From contig CAVWLO010000003.1 of the NCBI GenBank assembly GCA_963755985.1, positions 434,001 to 498,000 of the forward strand: 64,000 nt of DNA, in the 5' to 3' direction. The notes under the pieces are model-generated. The model made no database searches, had not been told where the DNA came from, and saw nothing but the letters and a program-made list of their open reading frames with translations. This document shows, piece after piece, positions 34,516-42,085 of the stretch. This DNA comes from DASXMT01 sp963755985 (GTDB lineage: Bacteria > Actinomycetota > Acidimicrobiia > Acidimicrobiales > RAAP-2). The number at the start of each line of letters is the position of its first letter. Positions within the stretch are counted from its first letter, which is position 1. The translations under genes were made by a program, and so were the position numbers.

Positions 34516-34986
34516 TCAGTGAGCCGGCGAAGGGAGTTGCACCTGTGTCGCTACCTCTGATCCGTGCTCGAGCTGATCGAGGGAGGTGCGGAGGATCGTT
34601 GCCTCTTCTGGAGAAAGAAGCTCGGCGAAGCTGGCCAGTGCCGAGCCGGGCTCGTGCCCTGCGGAGAGGACGTCGCGCATGAGGGCGGCGGTATGTGCAC
34701 TCTTCGACCCCACGGCGACGAAGCGGATGGTACGTCCGTCCATCCGGCGGCGGACGAGTCCCTTATGGACGAGACGGTCGAGGACAGTGGCCACCGTTGT
34801 GTAGGCATTCTCAGGAATGGCATCGGCCACGTCACGTCCAGCAAGCTCCCGATCGACGTGTGCCCAGAGGATGTCCATGACCCGGCGCTCGAGCTCTCCG
34901 AGCCTTGCCGCGCCACAGGCACACGTTTCACACGTGCAGGGGTCGCAGGTGCACATTGGATTGTCACATCGTGTCGACTTGGTCAC
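34516..34986 (-). CDS. CopY/BlaI-type repressor with N-terminal metallothionein-like Cys module
   Basis: A 156-aa regulator. Residues 30-105 form the BlaI/MecI/CopY winged helix (LGELERRVMDILW, YTTVATVLDRLVHKGLV), followed by a dimerisation region. Residues 7-24 hold seven cysteines spaced C-x4-C-x-C-x2-C-x-C-x2-C-x-C (CDNPMCTCDPCTCETCACG). The same spacing occurs twice in the small protein encoded just upstream. In CopY, C-terminal cysteines sense copper; here the sensing cluster is at the N terminus. Start GTG 34986 follows GAGAGGG, and a TACAAT -10 (minus strand, 35013-35018) is 27 bp before it. It probably represses the island's membrane genes. Confidence 0.85.
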   Translation of the reverse strand: MTKSTRCDNPMCTCDPCTCETCACGAARLGELERRVMDILWAHVDRELAGRDVADAIPENAYTTVATVLDRLVHKGLVRRRMDGRTIRFVAVGSKSAHTAALMRDVLSAGHEPGSALASFAELLSPEEATILRTSLDQLEHGSEVATQVQLPSPAH

Positions 34987-35124
34987 GATAGCCCTCTCTT
35001 CACACGCGACCGATTGTACCGCGCTGCCCCGCCGGACCACTGAGGGTGACGTTGGGTCGTACAGCCCGTGATCGGGCTTGAATTCGGCCGGCCGAGCGCG
35101 CCGGTGCGACAGAATTCCGGGGGG

Positions 35125-35298
35125 TCAGGCAGGGGCGGTCTCCTTGCCACACGTGCAGGGGTCGCAGTGGCACGGGTTGCAGGTGCAGTTTGGGTTGGAG
35201 CAGGCAGCGGTCTCCGCGCCGCAGTTGCAGTCGACACAGGTGCAAGGATCGCAGGTGCAGTTCGGGTTGGTACAGGTCTTCGTTTCGACCGTGGTCAT
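35125..35298 (-). CDS. 57-aa metallothionein-like protein with two seven-Cys repeats
   Basis: A 57-residue frame, ATG 35298 to TGA, with 14 cysteines (25 percent), no aromatic residues and no signal peptide. It is built from two tandem modules, residues 9-27 (CTNPNCTCDPCTCVDCNCG) and 33-51 (CSNPNCTCNPCHCDPCTCG), each with C-x4-C-x-C-x2-C-x-C-x2-C-x-C. This composition fits a metallothionein that binds a Cu+ or Zn cluster in the cytosol. It is transcribed toward the repressor carrying the same module. A TATAGT -10 overlapped by an ATACC/GGTAT palindrome lies about 35 bp upstream. No family name is claimed. Confidence 0.82.
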   Translation of the reverse strand: MTTVETKTCTNPNCTCDPCTCVDCNCGAETAACSNPNCTCNPCHCDPCTCGKETAPA

Positions 35299-35329
35299 GG
35301 GGAGGGTACCTCGCTGTTCGCCGGGCTAA

Positions 35330-35349
35330 ACTATACCCCGGCATGGTAT
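35330..35349 (-). promoter_or_regulatory. promoter and candidate metal-responsive operator of the metallothionein-like gene
   Basis: On the minus strand TATAGT (35330-35335) resembles a -10 element. It is overlapped by ATACC-N7-GGTAT (35333-35349), a 17-bp layout reminiscent of CsoR-type copper operators. No csoR gene is in the window, and this site differs from the two TACTAC palindromes. Confidence 0.35.
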
Positions 35350-35417
35350 CACGCGGATGACTCGACCGATGCGTCGGTCACCACGATGGCAGTCGAGCCG
35401 CGGCCAGGCTACGCCGT

Positions 35418-35951
35418 CTAGTCTCCGGCCCAGCACGCCATGATCAGCGTCGACACCGTCTCGGCCGGAGTACCGGAGCCGCTGTTTGCGGCGCCGAAGG
35501 ACGGCGGGAGGCGCGTGGTGTTGACTATCAACACCTTGTAGTCCTTGCGAGCGACGACGGAGCCGTTGTTGGCCAGGAACGCCCCTTGGCCGAGACCATA
35601 GAGTTGGTGTTTCTTCCCGAGTTGTCGTGCCTGGACGTCGAAGTACGCCGTCGTCTGTGCCCTGCTCGAGAGCTCCTTGACGGAGAGTGTCATCTGGCCC
35701 TGTGCGAATTCGTACGTGCAAGAGTAGAGGTGGGCACTCCAGGTCGGAGGGGTCACGGTGGTGGGACCCGCACCGAGCGCCTCGTCGAGCTTCTGTCGGG
35801 CGTCGGACGAACAGACCATCTTCGAGATGGCCGAGGGGTACCTGCCGGCCGGTTGAGGACTGGCCGCCGCTGTGCCACATGCGGCAACGAGCACGGCTGC
35901 CAAGGCAATGGGGACGACGAGAGCCGAGCGGCGCACGTGCCGATCGTACAT
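35418..35951 (-). CDS. secreted lipoprotein, unknown function
   Basis: A 177-aa protein with a type II signal peptide: basic start (YDRHVRRS), hydrophobic core, and lipobox VAAC with Cys at about residue 25. The mature part has three further cysteines and resembles small actinobacterial lipoproteins of the DUF3558 type (CSSDARQKLDEALG, LYSCTYEF, LIMACWAGD). GTG six codons in is an alternative start. It ends about 120 bp from the metallothionein-like promoter and lies inside the island boundary. Function not assignable. Confidence 0.7.
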   Translation of the reverse strand: MYDRHVRRSALVVPIALAAVLVAACGTAAASPQPAGRYPSAISKMVCSSDARQKLDEALGAGPTTVTPPTWSAHLYSCTYEFAQGQMTLSVKELSSRAQTTAYFDVQARQLGKKHQLYGLGQGAFLANNGSVVARKDYKVLIVNTTRLPPSFGAANSGSGTPAETVSTLIMACWAGD

Positions 35952-36076
35952 CTGGGTCGATCCGGTACCTTCCGGTACCTCCCGGCCACATCCGCTCCGT
36001 GGCCTCTGGACTCCTGAAGACTTCCGATTCTCTCCAGTCGAACTCCCTGTATTGCTGACCCTTTTCCGAGCTTGTC

Positions 36077-36114
36077 ATGGGTAAGTGAGGAGTTCGATTC
36101 GCCCTCCCAGGCTC
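36077..36114 (+). repeat. diverged copy of the tRNA-Thr 3' half (candidate att site)
   Basis: The stretch contains AGGAGTTCGATTC and CCTCCCAGGCTC exactly as in tRNA-Thr (25540-25576), with four mismatches and one inserted base overall. It has no 5' half or anticodon and cannot be a functional tRNA. The 286-bp gap around it (35952-36237) otherwise holds only the promoter of the next gene, with a -10-like TACAGT at 36196. Confidence 0.7.
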
Positions 36115-36237
36115 GCCCGTGGCCTGGGGTCGCCGCGTGATACCCGGATTTCGATTGTGGAAAACAAATTTCGCGCTTTTTCTCCCGCCGTGGGGTACAG
36201 TTTGCCCGCAGCTCCAGAGCACAACGGAAGGTGAACC

Positions 36238-37704
36238 ATGAAATTATTCGAGCGAGCCTCGGCAAAGGTCCGAGGCAGAAAGGGAAGAGCGGTCGGCCTT
36301 GCGCTTATTGCCGGTCTCGTTCTTCCGATGGGCACAGTCGCCGCCGGCGTGTTCTCCGCCGCCCCGGCCTCTGCCTCCGTCACGCACTATGCGTCGGACG
36401 GGAGCACCTACCACGCCGTTCAGCCCTACCGGCTGGTCGACACCCGGCCCAACTCGGGCCAGTTCGGTCAAGGCAACACGCTGACCGCCGGACGGACCAT
36501 CACGTTCCAGGCTGCGCCGTCGGGCATTGCGCCCAACAACGTGCCCGATGATGCGACCGCCGTTGTGTTGAACATCACGGCAGTCAACCCATCCAGCGTG
36601 GGCTACCTCACGGCCTTCGCGGCCGGACAGACGGTGCCGTTCATCTCCACGGTCAACTTCATCGCGGGACAGACGGTGGCCAATCAGGCGACCGTTGCCC
36701 TCGGGAACCTCGGGGATCATGACTATGGCAACGTGACCATCTACAACTTCACCGGGAGCACCGATGTGGTGGTCGACGTCCAGGGTTACTACACCCCTCA
36801 TGGGCACCATTACCCCGGTCCGTTCAACCCGCTGGGTCTTGGGGGCGGCTATAACGCCGTCACCAACGTGATCACCGGCTCGATCTCGCCGACTCGTGTA
36901 CTCGATACCCGACCTGGCTCCGGCCAGCAGGGTGCAGGTGAGACGCTCGGTCCCGACTCCACGCTGAGCTTCTACCCCGGGACGGCCACCTTCCCCGGCG
37001 AGCACGCTGCAGTTCCCGATGACGCCACCGCAGTGGTGCTCAACGTGACCGCGGCCACGTCGACGGCAGACTCCTTCTTGACCGTGTGGGCAACTGGGGG
37101 GTCGCAGCCCTTGGCTTCGAACCTCAACTTCCCGGCCGGCAAGATCGTGCCGAACCGAGTGATCGTGCCGATCAACCCGGACAACCAGCAGGTGTCGATC
37201 TACAACTTCGCCGGTAACACCGACGTCGTGGTCGACCTCGACGGGTACTACTCCCCGTGGCACAGTGGGAGCAAGTACTACCCGCTGGTGACGCCGGCTC
37301 GGATTGTTGACACCCGGCCTGGCTCAGGCGCCCCCTACTCCGGCCAGACGCTGGGTACCGGGACGATCCTGACCACCAACGTGCCTGCGGACTTCTTCCC
37401 GCCGGACACCACGTACTTTGCGCCGGCGGCCTTCACCGGTGTTGACATCAACACCACCATCACCGACACCACGGGCGACGGTGGCTACCTGACCCAATAC
37501 CCGTCCAACGCCGGCAGCACCCCGCCGCTGGCCTCGGACCTGAACTGGGATGCCGGAGACATCGTCTCCAACGCCAACCAGCTCAGCTCGGGTGGGGTTC
37601 CGTCCATCGCCATCGACAACTTCAACTTCACCGGAAACGCCGACCTGGTCATCGACCTCTACGGCTACTTCGGTCACACCGTCAACGACGGTGACGTCGG
37701 CTAA
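36238..37704 (+). CDS. secreted three-module surface protein, copy 1
   Basis: A 488-aa secreted protein. Residues 1-46 are a signal peptide (basic MKLFERASAKVRGRKGRA, hydrophobic core, cleavage after PASA). The mature part has three modules of about 140-150 aa, each opening with RLVDTRP-type motifs (about residues 66, 221, 360) and containing ATAVVLN, a GYLT-like strand, N-rich segments, and VVVDLDGYY at the end. This module family is common at the C termini of actinobacterial cell-surface proteins; here it makes up the whole protein. There is no LPXTG or membrane anchor. AAGGTG precedes the ATG. Two close copies lie at 57272 and 59240. A structural or adhesive surface role is inferred. Confidence 0.85.
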   Translation: MKLFERASAKVRGRKGRAVGLALIAGLVLPMGTVAAGVFSAAPASASVTHYASDGSTYHAVQPYRLVDTRPNSGQFGQGNTLTAGRTITFQAAPSGIAPNNVPDDATAVVLNITAVNPSSVGYLTAFAAGQTVPFISTVNFIAGQTVANQATVALGNLGDHDYGNVTIYNFTGSTDVVVDVQGYYTPHGHHYPGPFNPLGLGGGYNAVTNVITGSISPTRVLDTRPGSGQQGAGETLGPDSTLSFYPGTATFPGEHAAVPDDATAVVLNVTAATSTADSFLTVWATGGSQPLASNLNFPAGKIVPNRVIVPINPDNQQVSIYNFAGNTDVVVDLDGYYSPWHSGSKYYPLVTPARIVDTRPGSGAPYSGQTLGTGTILTTNVPADFFPPDTTYFAPAAFTGVDINTTITDTTGDGGYLTQYPSNAGSTPPLASDLNWDAGDIVSNANQLSSGGVPSIAIDNFNFTGNADLVIDLYGYFGHTVNDGDVG

Positions 37705-37744
37705 GTCAGCAACAAGCAACAAGCAGTCAGCAGTACAAACCAGG

Positions 37745-37770
37745 GAGGCCGGGGCGATCGCCCCGGCCTC
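37745..37770 (+). terminator. intrinsic terminator after surface copy 1
   Basis: A perfect 26-bp palindrome with arms GAGGCCGGGGCGA and TCGCCCCGGCCTC, followed by TTCGGTTT. Near-identical hairpins follow the other two copies of this gene. Confidence 0.85.
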
Positions 37771-38454
37771 TTCGGTTTGCCGGGGCATGAGCCGGCTTAC
37801 CACGACGCGTCAATTTCCAGCTTCGTGGGCTCGGGAACCGCTGCGACCAACATGCTCCGCCAACAAGGTGCTCCGCCAAGGGGCAAACTCTCTCCTCGGC
37901 CGGGCGGACATCTTGGGTCTCGGCTTTTGATCGGGACGTCCGCCGCTCTTGTTCGGGACATCCGCTCCGCCACAGTGCCTTGAGCGAATAGTGGCAGGTG
38001 AGAGGGTGTGACGCGAACGATCCCCGTCTCGAACCTGTGAGAAGGGGATCGTTCTTCGCGACCCCCGCAGTCTCCAGAGCACGAAGGCGCACCAAAGAGT
38101 GTAGGGGGAGTCGCCCATTTTTCGGTCGCGGCTCCGGTCGGGGGCTGCCGGCCAATCCGGTCTGTGGCCGGCAATACCCCTTGTCGGCCACACCCTTTTG
38201 CCTGACCCTCCGAGGAGGTGCGGAGGGTATCTCGGGCTATTGTGGCTGGTCAGCCGGGGTAGAACTCGCGTCGGGCCCGAGGCCCCCCAGCCCGGCTCGA
38301 TGAGATTCCCGTCATTGCGAGTCTCGGCGCGAAGGCGTTTTCTGGCTCGGCGCCCTTACCGCTTTTCGTGACATCACGACCGCAGGACGTGGTTGGAGCC
38401 GGCCGTCGCCGGGGTGCCGCCAGGAATGTCACTGGGACTGTGTAGGGTGCATCC
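37771..38454. other. 684-bp gene-free region with tandem repeat and hairpin
   Basis: No convincing gene on either strand. It holds two tandem 21-bp units at 37923-37943 and 37945-37965 (18 of 21 positions alike, containing TCGGGACGTCCGC and TCGGGACATCCGC). A strong inverted repeat has arms CGAACGATCCCC (38014-38025) and GGGGATCGTTC (38044-38054). At 38068-38082 is CAGTCTCCAGAGCAC, identical to the leader of surface copy 3, possibly a scar of a lost copy. The last 40 bp carry the promoter of the downstream sigma factor. Confidence 0.5.
38423..38448 (+). promoter_or_regulatory. promoter of the SigR/SigH-like gene, possibly autoregulated
   Basis: TAGGGT (38443-38448) ends six bases before ATG 38455, fitting a leaderless start. 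GGAAT at 38423-38427 resembles the -35 of SigR/SigH-dependent promoters (GGAAT...GTT), but the -10 part is a poor match. Confidence 0.35.
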
Positions 38455-39033
<579 letters not shown>

Positions 39034-39047
39034 GGAGACCGTTCGCA

Positions 39048-39374
39048 GTGGAGCAGCACGGACCGATCAGTGAACGGGGGGAACCGGCAGGTCGACCGGC
39101 TCCGGACTTTCCCCGGCCGGCAGCTTCTGGCTTTCTCGACTGCGACGAGACGATCGAGCGGCTCTACTTCTACCTCGACGGGGAGCTGACCGAGGAGAGA
39201 CGGGTGGAGATCCAACGCCACCTGGACCTCTGCGGGCCGTGCGTACATGCCTTCGGCTTCGAGACGGAGCTCCGCAAGGTCGTCGCCAACCGGTGCAAGG
39301 ACCACGTGCCCGACAGTCTGATCGACCGGGTGGCCGCGGCCATTCACGACGAGCAGCGTCGCCAGGCCAACTGA
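39048..39374 (+). CDS. zinc-binding anti-sigma factor, RsrA/RshA-like
   Basis: A 108-aa anti-sigma factor. The ZAS motif H-x3-C-x2-C is seen as HLDLCGPC, with an earlier DCDETIERLYFYLDGEL helix that binds the sigma factor. In RsrA these cysteines form disulfides under oxidative stress, release zinc and free the sigma. The start is GTG 39048, 14 nt after the sigma gene. The first 28 residues before the helix are Pro/Gly-rich and longer than usual, so the true start could be internal. Confidence 0.85.
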   Translation: MEQHGPISERGEPAGRPAPDFPRPAASGFLDCDETIERLYFYLDGELTEERRVEIQRHLDLCGPCVHAFGFETELRKVVANRCKDHVPDSLIDRVAAAIHDEQRRQAN

Positions 39375-39421
39375 TCGGGTCCAGGGGTGTGGGCGCCCAC
39401 CCGTTGTGGCCCGGTCGTCCG

Positions 39422-39427
39422 TAGACT
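39422..39427 (+). promoter_or_regulatory. -10 element of the DUF2342 gene, leaderless
   Basis: TAGACT is separated by six bases from ATG 39434, with no ribosome site. The transcript probably starts at the ATG. Confidence 0.45.
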
Positions 39428-39433
39428 GGCCCC

Positions 39434-40600
39434 ATGGCCGACCTGAACGACTCCGCGGCGGAACCCGGTGATGGCGACGAGGGTGCCGCCGGTGCCCCGG
39501 GGACGGCGGTGTCGTGGGCACTGGCCGAGCGCGTTGGGGCCTGGGCGGGCAATCGGAAGGCACTTCCCGACGGCTACCAGGCCGATGAGCTCGAGCGCGA
39601 GTTCGCCGATCTCACCGCCCAGGCCGAAGAGCTGGTGGCCGCCTCGACCGGCTTGCGCTCGCCCACCGGCTTGGCCCGTTCCCGGGTGACCGACCGGGCC
39701 GGCTGGGTCCACGTCAACATCGCCTCATTTCAGCGTCTGGTCGGCCCGCACCTCGACCGCCTGGACCCCAGCGCCAAGTTAGCCTCGGCCGGTTCGTTGA
39801 CCGCTCGCCTGGCCGGGCCGATGGCCAGTGCCGGGCGCGTCGTCACCGGCACCCAGATGGGGCTGGTGCTCGGCTGGCTGTCCACCCGGGTGCTCGGCCA
39901 GTACGACCTGTTGCTCACCGAGGAGTTCGTCGAGGACCAGGACATCGTGTACTTCGTGGGGCCCAACATCGTCGATCTGGAGCAGCGCCACGGGTTCGAG
40001 CCCAAGGAGTTCCGCCTGTGGCTGGCCCTCCACGAGGTGACCCACCGCTGCCAGTTCACCGCCATCCCCTGGATGCGCGACCACTTCCTGTCCCTGGTCA
40101 ACCAGGGCCTGGGCTCGCTCGACGCCGATCCGTCCCGGTTCGCCGAGGCGCTCCGGCGCATGACCGAGGAGATTCGGGCCGGCCGGAACCCGCTGCGGGA
40201 CTCGGGGGCGCTGGGCCTGGTGGCGACGCCCGAGCAGCTCGAGGGGGTGCACCGCATCCAGGCGCTCATGAGCCTGCTCGAGGGGCACGGGGACGTGACC
40301 ATGGACCGGGCCGGTGCTGCCGCCATTCCCAGCGCGGCGCGCTTCAGCGAGGTCCTGCGCCAACGGCGCCAGCAGACCCGCGGGCCGGCCCGGTTGCTGC
40401 AGCAGTTGGTGGGGATGGAGGCCAAGCTCCGCCAGTACGAGGAAGGCGAGCAGTTCATCGCCGCCGTCGAGCGCTCCGGCGGCCCCGAGCTGTTGGACCG
40501 GGCGTGGCGGGGACCGGAGTGGCTGCCGTCGCTGAGCGAGATCAGGAACCCGGCCGAGTGGATCTCCCGTGTCGGTACGACTCCTGCCCTCTCCGGCTGA
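39434..40600 (+). CDS. zincin-like metalloprotease, DUF2342 family
   Basis: A 388-aa member of the actinobacterial DUF2342 family, annotated in related genomes as zinc-dependent metalloprotease or F420-biosynthesis-associated protein. The HExxH motif is HEVTH in LWLALHEVTHRCQF. Surrounding conserved pieces are SRVTDRAGWVHVN, NIVDLEQRHGFEP and the late VHRIQALMSLLEGHGD. Its place directly before tilS and hpt is the same as in Mycobacterium. The 3' end overlaps tilS by 32 nt. Protease activity is inferred from the motif; the natural substrate is unknown. Confidence 0.88.
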   Translation: MADLNDSAAEPGDGDEGAAGAPGTAVSWALAERVGAWAGNRKALPDGYQADELEREFADLTAQAEELVAASTGLRSPTGLARSRVTDRAGWVHVNIASFQRLVGPHLDRLDPSAKLASAGSLTARLAGPMASAGRVVTGTQMGLVLGWLSTRVLGQYDLLLTEEFVEDQDIVYFVGPNIVDLEQRHGFEPKEFRLWLALHEVTHRCQFTAIPWMRDHFLSLVNQGLGSLDADPSRFAEALRRMTEEIRAGRNPLRDSGALGLVATPEQLEGVHRIQALMSLLEGHGDVTMDRAGAAAIPSAARFSEVLRQRRQQTRGPARLLQQLVGMEAKLRQYEEGEQFIAAVERSGGPELLDRAWRGPEWLPSLSEIRNPAEWISRVGTTPALSG

Positions 40601-41507
40601 GCCCCCCGGTCGGTCGATCCTCGATCGCTGCACCTTCCCGCCGCCGGCGACGGCCCTCACCTGTGGCGTCTCGGGCGGGGCCGACTCGTTGGCCCTCCTG
40701 GTGCTGGCCGCCCAGGCGGGCTGCCAGGTGACCGCGGTCCACGTCGATCACGGGCTGCGGCCGGGGTCGGGTGCGGAGGCCGACGTGGTGGCCCAGGCCG
40801 CCGAGCGCTTCGGAGCCGCCTTCGAGTCGGTCTCGATCGAGCTGGTCGACGGGCCCAATCTGGAAGCCCGGGCCCGCGCCGCCCGTCATCGGGCGCTGGG
40901 ACCGGATGCGGCCACCGGCCACACCGCCGATGACCAGGCCGAGACGGTGTTGGCCAACCTGCTCCGGGGGGCGGGCGTCGACGGGCTGGCCGGCATGCGC
41001 TCGGGTAGCCGCCACCCCATCTTGGCCCTGCGGCGCTCCGAGACGATCGCCCTCTGCGATCGGTTGGGGCTCGAGCCGGTCGTCGACCTGTCGAACGACG
41101 ACCCCCGCTTCCTCCGCAACCGGATCCGCGGCGAGCTCCTCCCGTTGTGTTCGGCGCTGGCCGGGCGCGACCTGGTCCCGGTCCTGGCCCGCCAGGCCGA
41201 GCTCCTGGCCGGGGAGGCCGACGTGCTCGACGCGCTGTCCCAGCTGGTCGAACCGGCCGATGCCCGGGCCCTGGCCGACACCCCCGAGCCGGTCGGCCGG
41301 CGGGCCGTGCGGTCGTGGCTCCGGGGGGACGCCGAGCACCCCCCGTCGCTGGCCGCGGTCGAACGGGTCCTGGACGTGGCCCGGGGTCGGGCCCGGGCCA
41401 CCGAGCTGCCCGGCGGCGTCCGGGTCAGCCGATCGGGCGGCCGGCTCAACATGGCCTCCGGTGCCGTTCCGGTACAGTCACCCCGTGTCCGCAGCCGGAA
41501 AGGGTGA
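40569..41507 (+). CDS. tilS: tRNA(Ile)-lysidine synthetase
   Basis: A 312-aa N-type ATP pyrophosphatase that modifies the CAU anticodon of tRNA-Ile2 to lysidine. The P-loop SGGADSLALL begins near residue 34, and VHVDHGLRPGS, GHTADDQAETVL and RNRIRGELLP are diagnostic. It is shorter than the E. coli enzyme because it lacks the long C-terminal domains, as is usual in actinobacteria. GTG 40569 lies inside the preceding gene (32-nt overlap); a later start would cut little. hpt starts inside its 3' end. Confidence 0.92.
   Translation: MSVRLLPSPAEPPGRSILDRCTFPPPATALTCGVSGGADSLALLVLAAQAGCQVTAVHVDHGLRPGSGAEADVVAQAAERFGAAFESVSIELVDGPNLEARARAARHRALGPDAATGHTADDQAETVLANLLRGAGVDGLAGMRSGSRHPILALRRSETIALCDRLGLEPVVDLSNDDPRFLRNRIRGELLPLCSALAGRDLVPVLARQAELLAGEADVLDALSQLVEPADARALADTPEPVGRRAVRSWLRGDAEHPPSLAAVERVLDVARGRARATELPGGVRVSRSGGRLNMASGAVPVQSPRVRSRKG
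41473..41478 (+). promoter_or_regulatory. -10 element of hpt inside tilS
   Basis: TACAGT lies six bases before GTG 41485, within the tilS coding sequence. It predicts a leaderless hpt transcript in addition to read-through from tilS. Confidence 0.45.
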
Positions 41508-42078
41508 CCTCGAAGCGACGTGGCCGACCGCGGGTGCTGCTCCGGGCGTGGGCGAGGTGGTCGTTTCCGAGGTGCAGCTGCGTTCCCGGATCGCCGAGCT
41601 CGGGGCTGAGATCACCGCTGACTATGCCGATCGCCCCCCACCGCTCCTGGTCGGGGTGCTGAAGGGCGCGTTCATGTTCATGAGCGACCTGTCACGGGCC
41701 ATCGACCTCCCGGTGGAAGTGGACTTCATGGCCGTGTCCTCCTACGGCAGCGCCACCAAGACCTCGGGCGTGGTCCGCATCGTGAAGGACCTCGACGTCG
41801 ACCTGGTCGACCGGCATGTCCTGGTGGTGGAGGACATCGTGGACAGCGGCCTCACCCTGAGCTACCTCCAGCGCTACCTCATGGCCCGCCTCCCCGCCTC
41901 CCTCGAGGTCTGTGCCCTCCTGGTCAAGGACGGCCAGCAGCGAACGGCGGTCGATCTTCGCTACGTCGGGTTCCACATCCCGTCCGACTTCGTCGTCGGC
42001 TATGGGCTCGACGTGGACGAACGGCTGCGCAACTTGCCGGCCATCCACGCCTACGCCGAGACCACCGAGGAGCGCTGA
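41485..42078 (+). CDS. hpt: hypoxanthine phosphoribosyltransferase
   Basis: A 197-aa purine salvage enzyme using PRPP. The PRPP-binding motif is VLVVEDIVDSGLTL, the purine-contact region is VKDGQQRT and YVGFHIPSDFVVGYGLD, and the flexible-loop serine-tyrosine is in AVSSYGS. GTG 41485 is chosen because of the -10 hexamer at leaderless spacing. The first 20 residues are not conserved, so GTG 41551 or 41560 are possible. It overlaps tilS by 23 nt and precedes folE by 7 nt. In many actinobacteria ftsH sits between hpt and folE; it is absent here. Confidence 0.93.
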   Translation: MSAAGKGDLEATWPTAGAAPGVGEVVVSEVQLRSRIAELGAEITADYADRPPPLLVGVLKGAFMFMSDLSRAIDLPVEVDFMAVSSYGSATKTSGVVRIVKDLDVDLVDRHVLVVEDIVDSGLTLSYLQRYLMARLPASLEVCALLVKDGQQRTAVDLRYVGFHIPSDFVVGYGLDVDERLRNLPAIHAYAETTEER

Positions 42079-42085
42079 ACCGGCC

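Larger units (their letters stand above)
25540..36114. mobile_element. probable genomic island at tRNA-Thr carrying copper-handling genes
   Basis: The left limit is the 3' half of tRNA-Thr (25540-25576) and the right limit a diverged copy of that half (36077-36114; about 33 of 38 positions match by eye). Between them lie copper transport, chaperone, assembly, repressor and metallothionein-like genes plus a lipoprotein gene, with none of the housekeeping genes that flank on both sides. No integrase is visible, so the element is either decayed or was moved by an integrase elsewhere. Base composition looks less GC-rich than the flanks, but this was not computed. Confidence 0.55.

Noticed and set aside
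36077..36114. A second tRNA gene
   Set aside because: Only the 3' half is present; there is no anticodon arm or 5' acceptor strand.
37810..38193. Several overlapping minus-strand frames of 125-154 codons in the gap after surface copy 1
   Set aside because: Arg/Pro-rich composition, mutual overlap and no start signal indicate random GC-rich frames.
39239..39712. A minus-strand frame opposite the anti-sigma and DUF2342 genes
   Set aside because: It is antisense to two genes with clear families.
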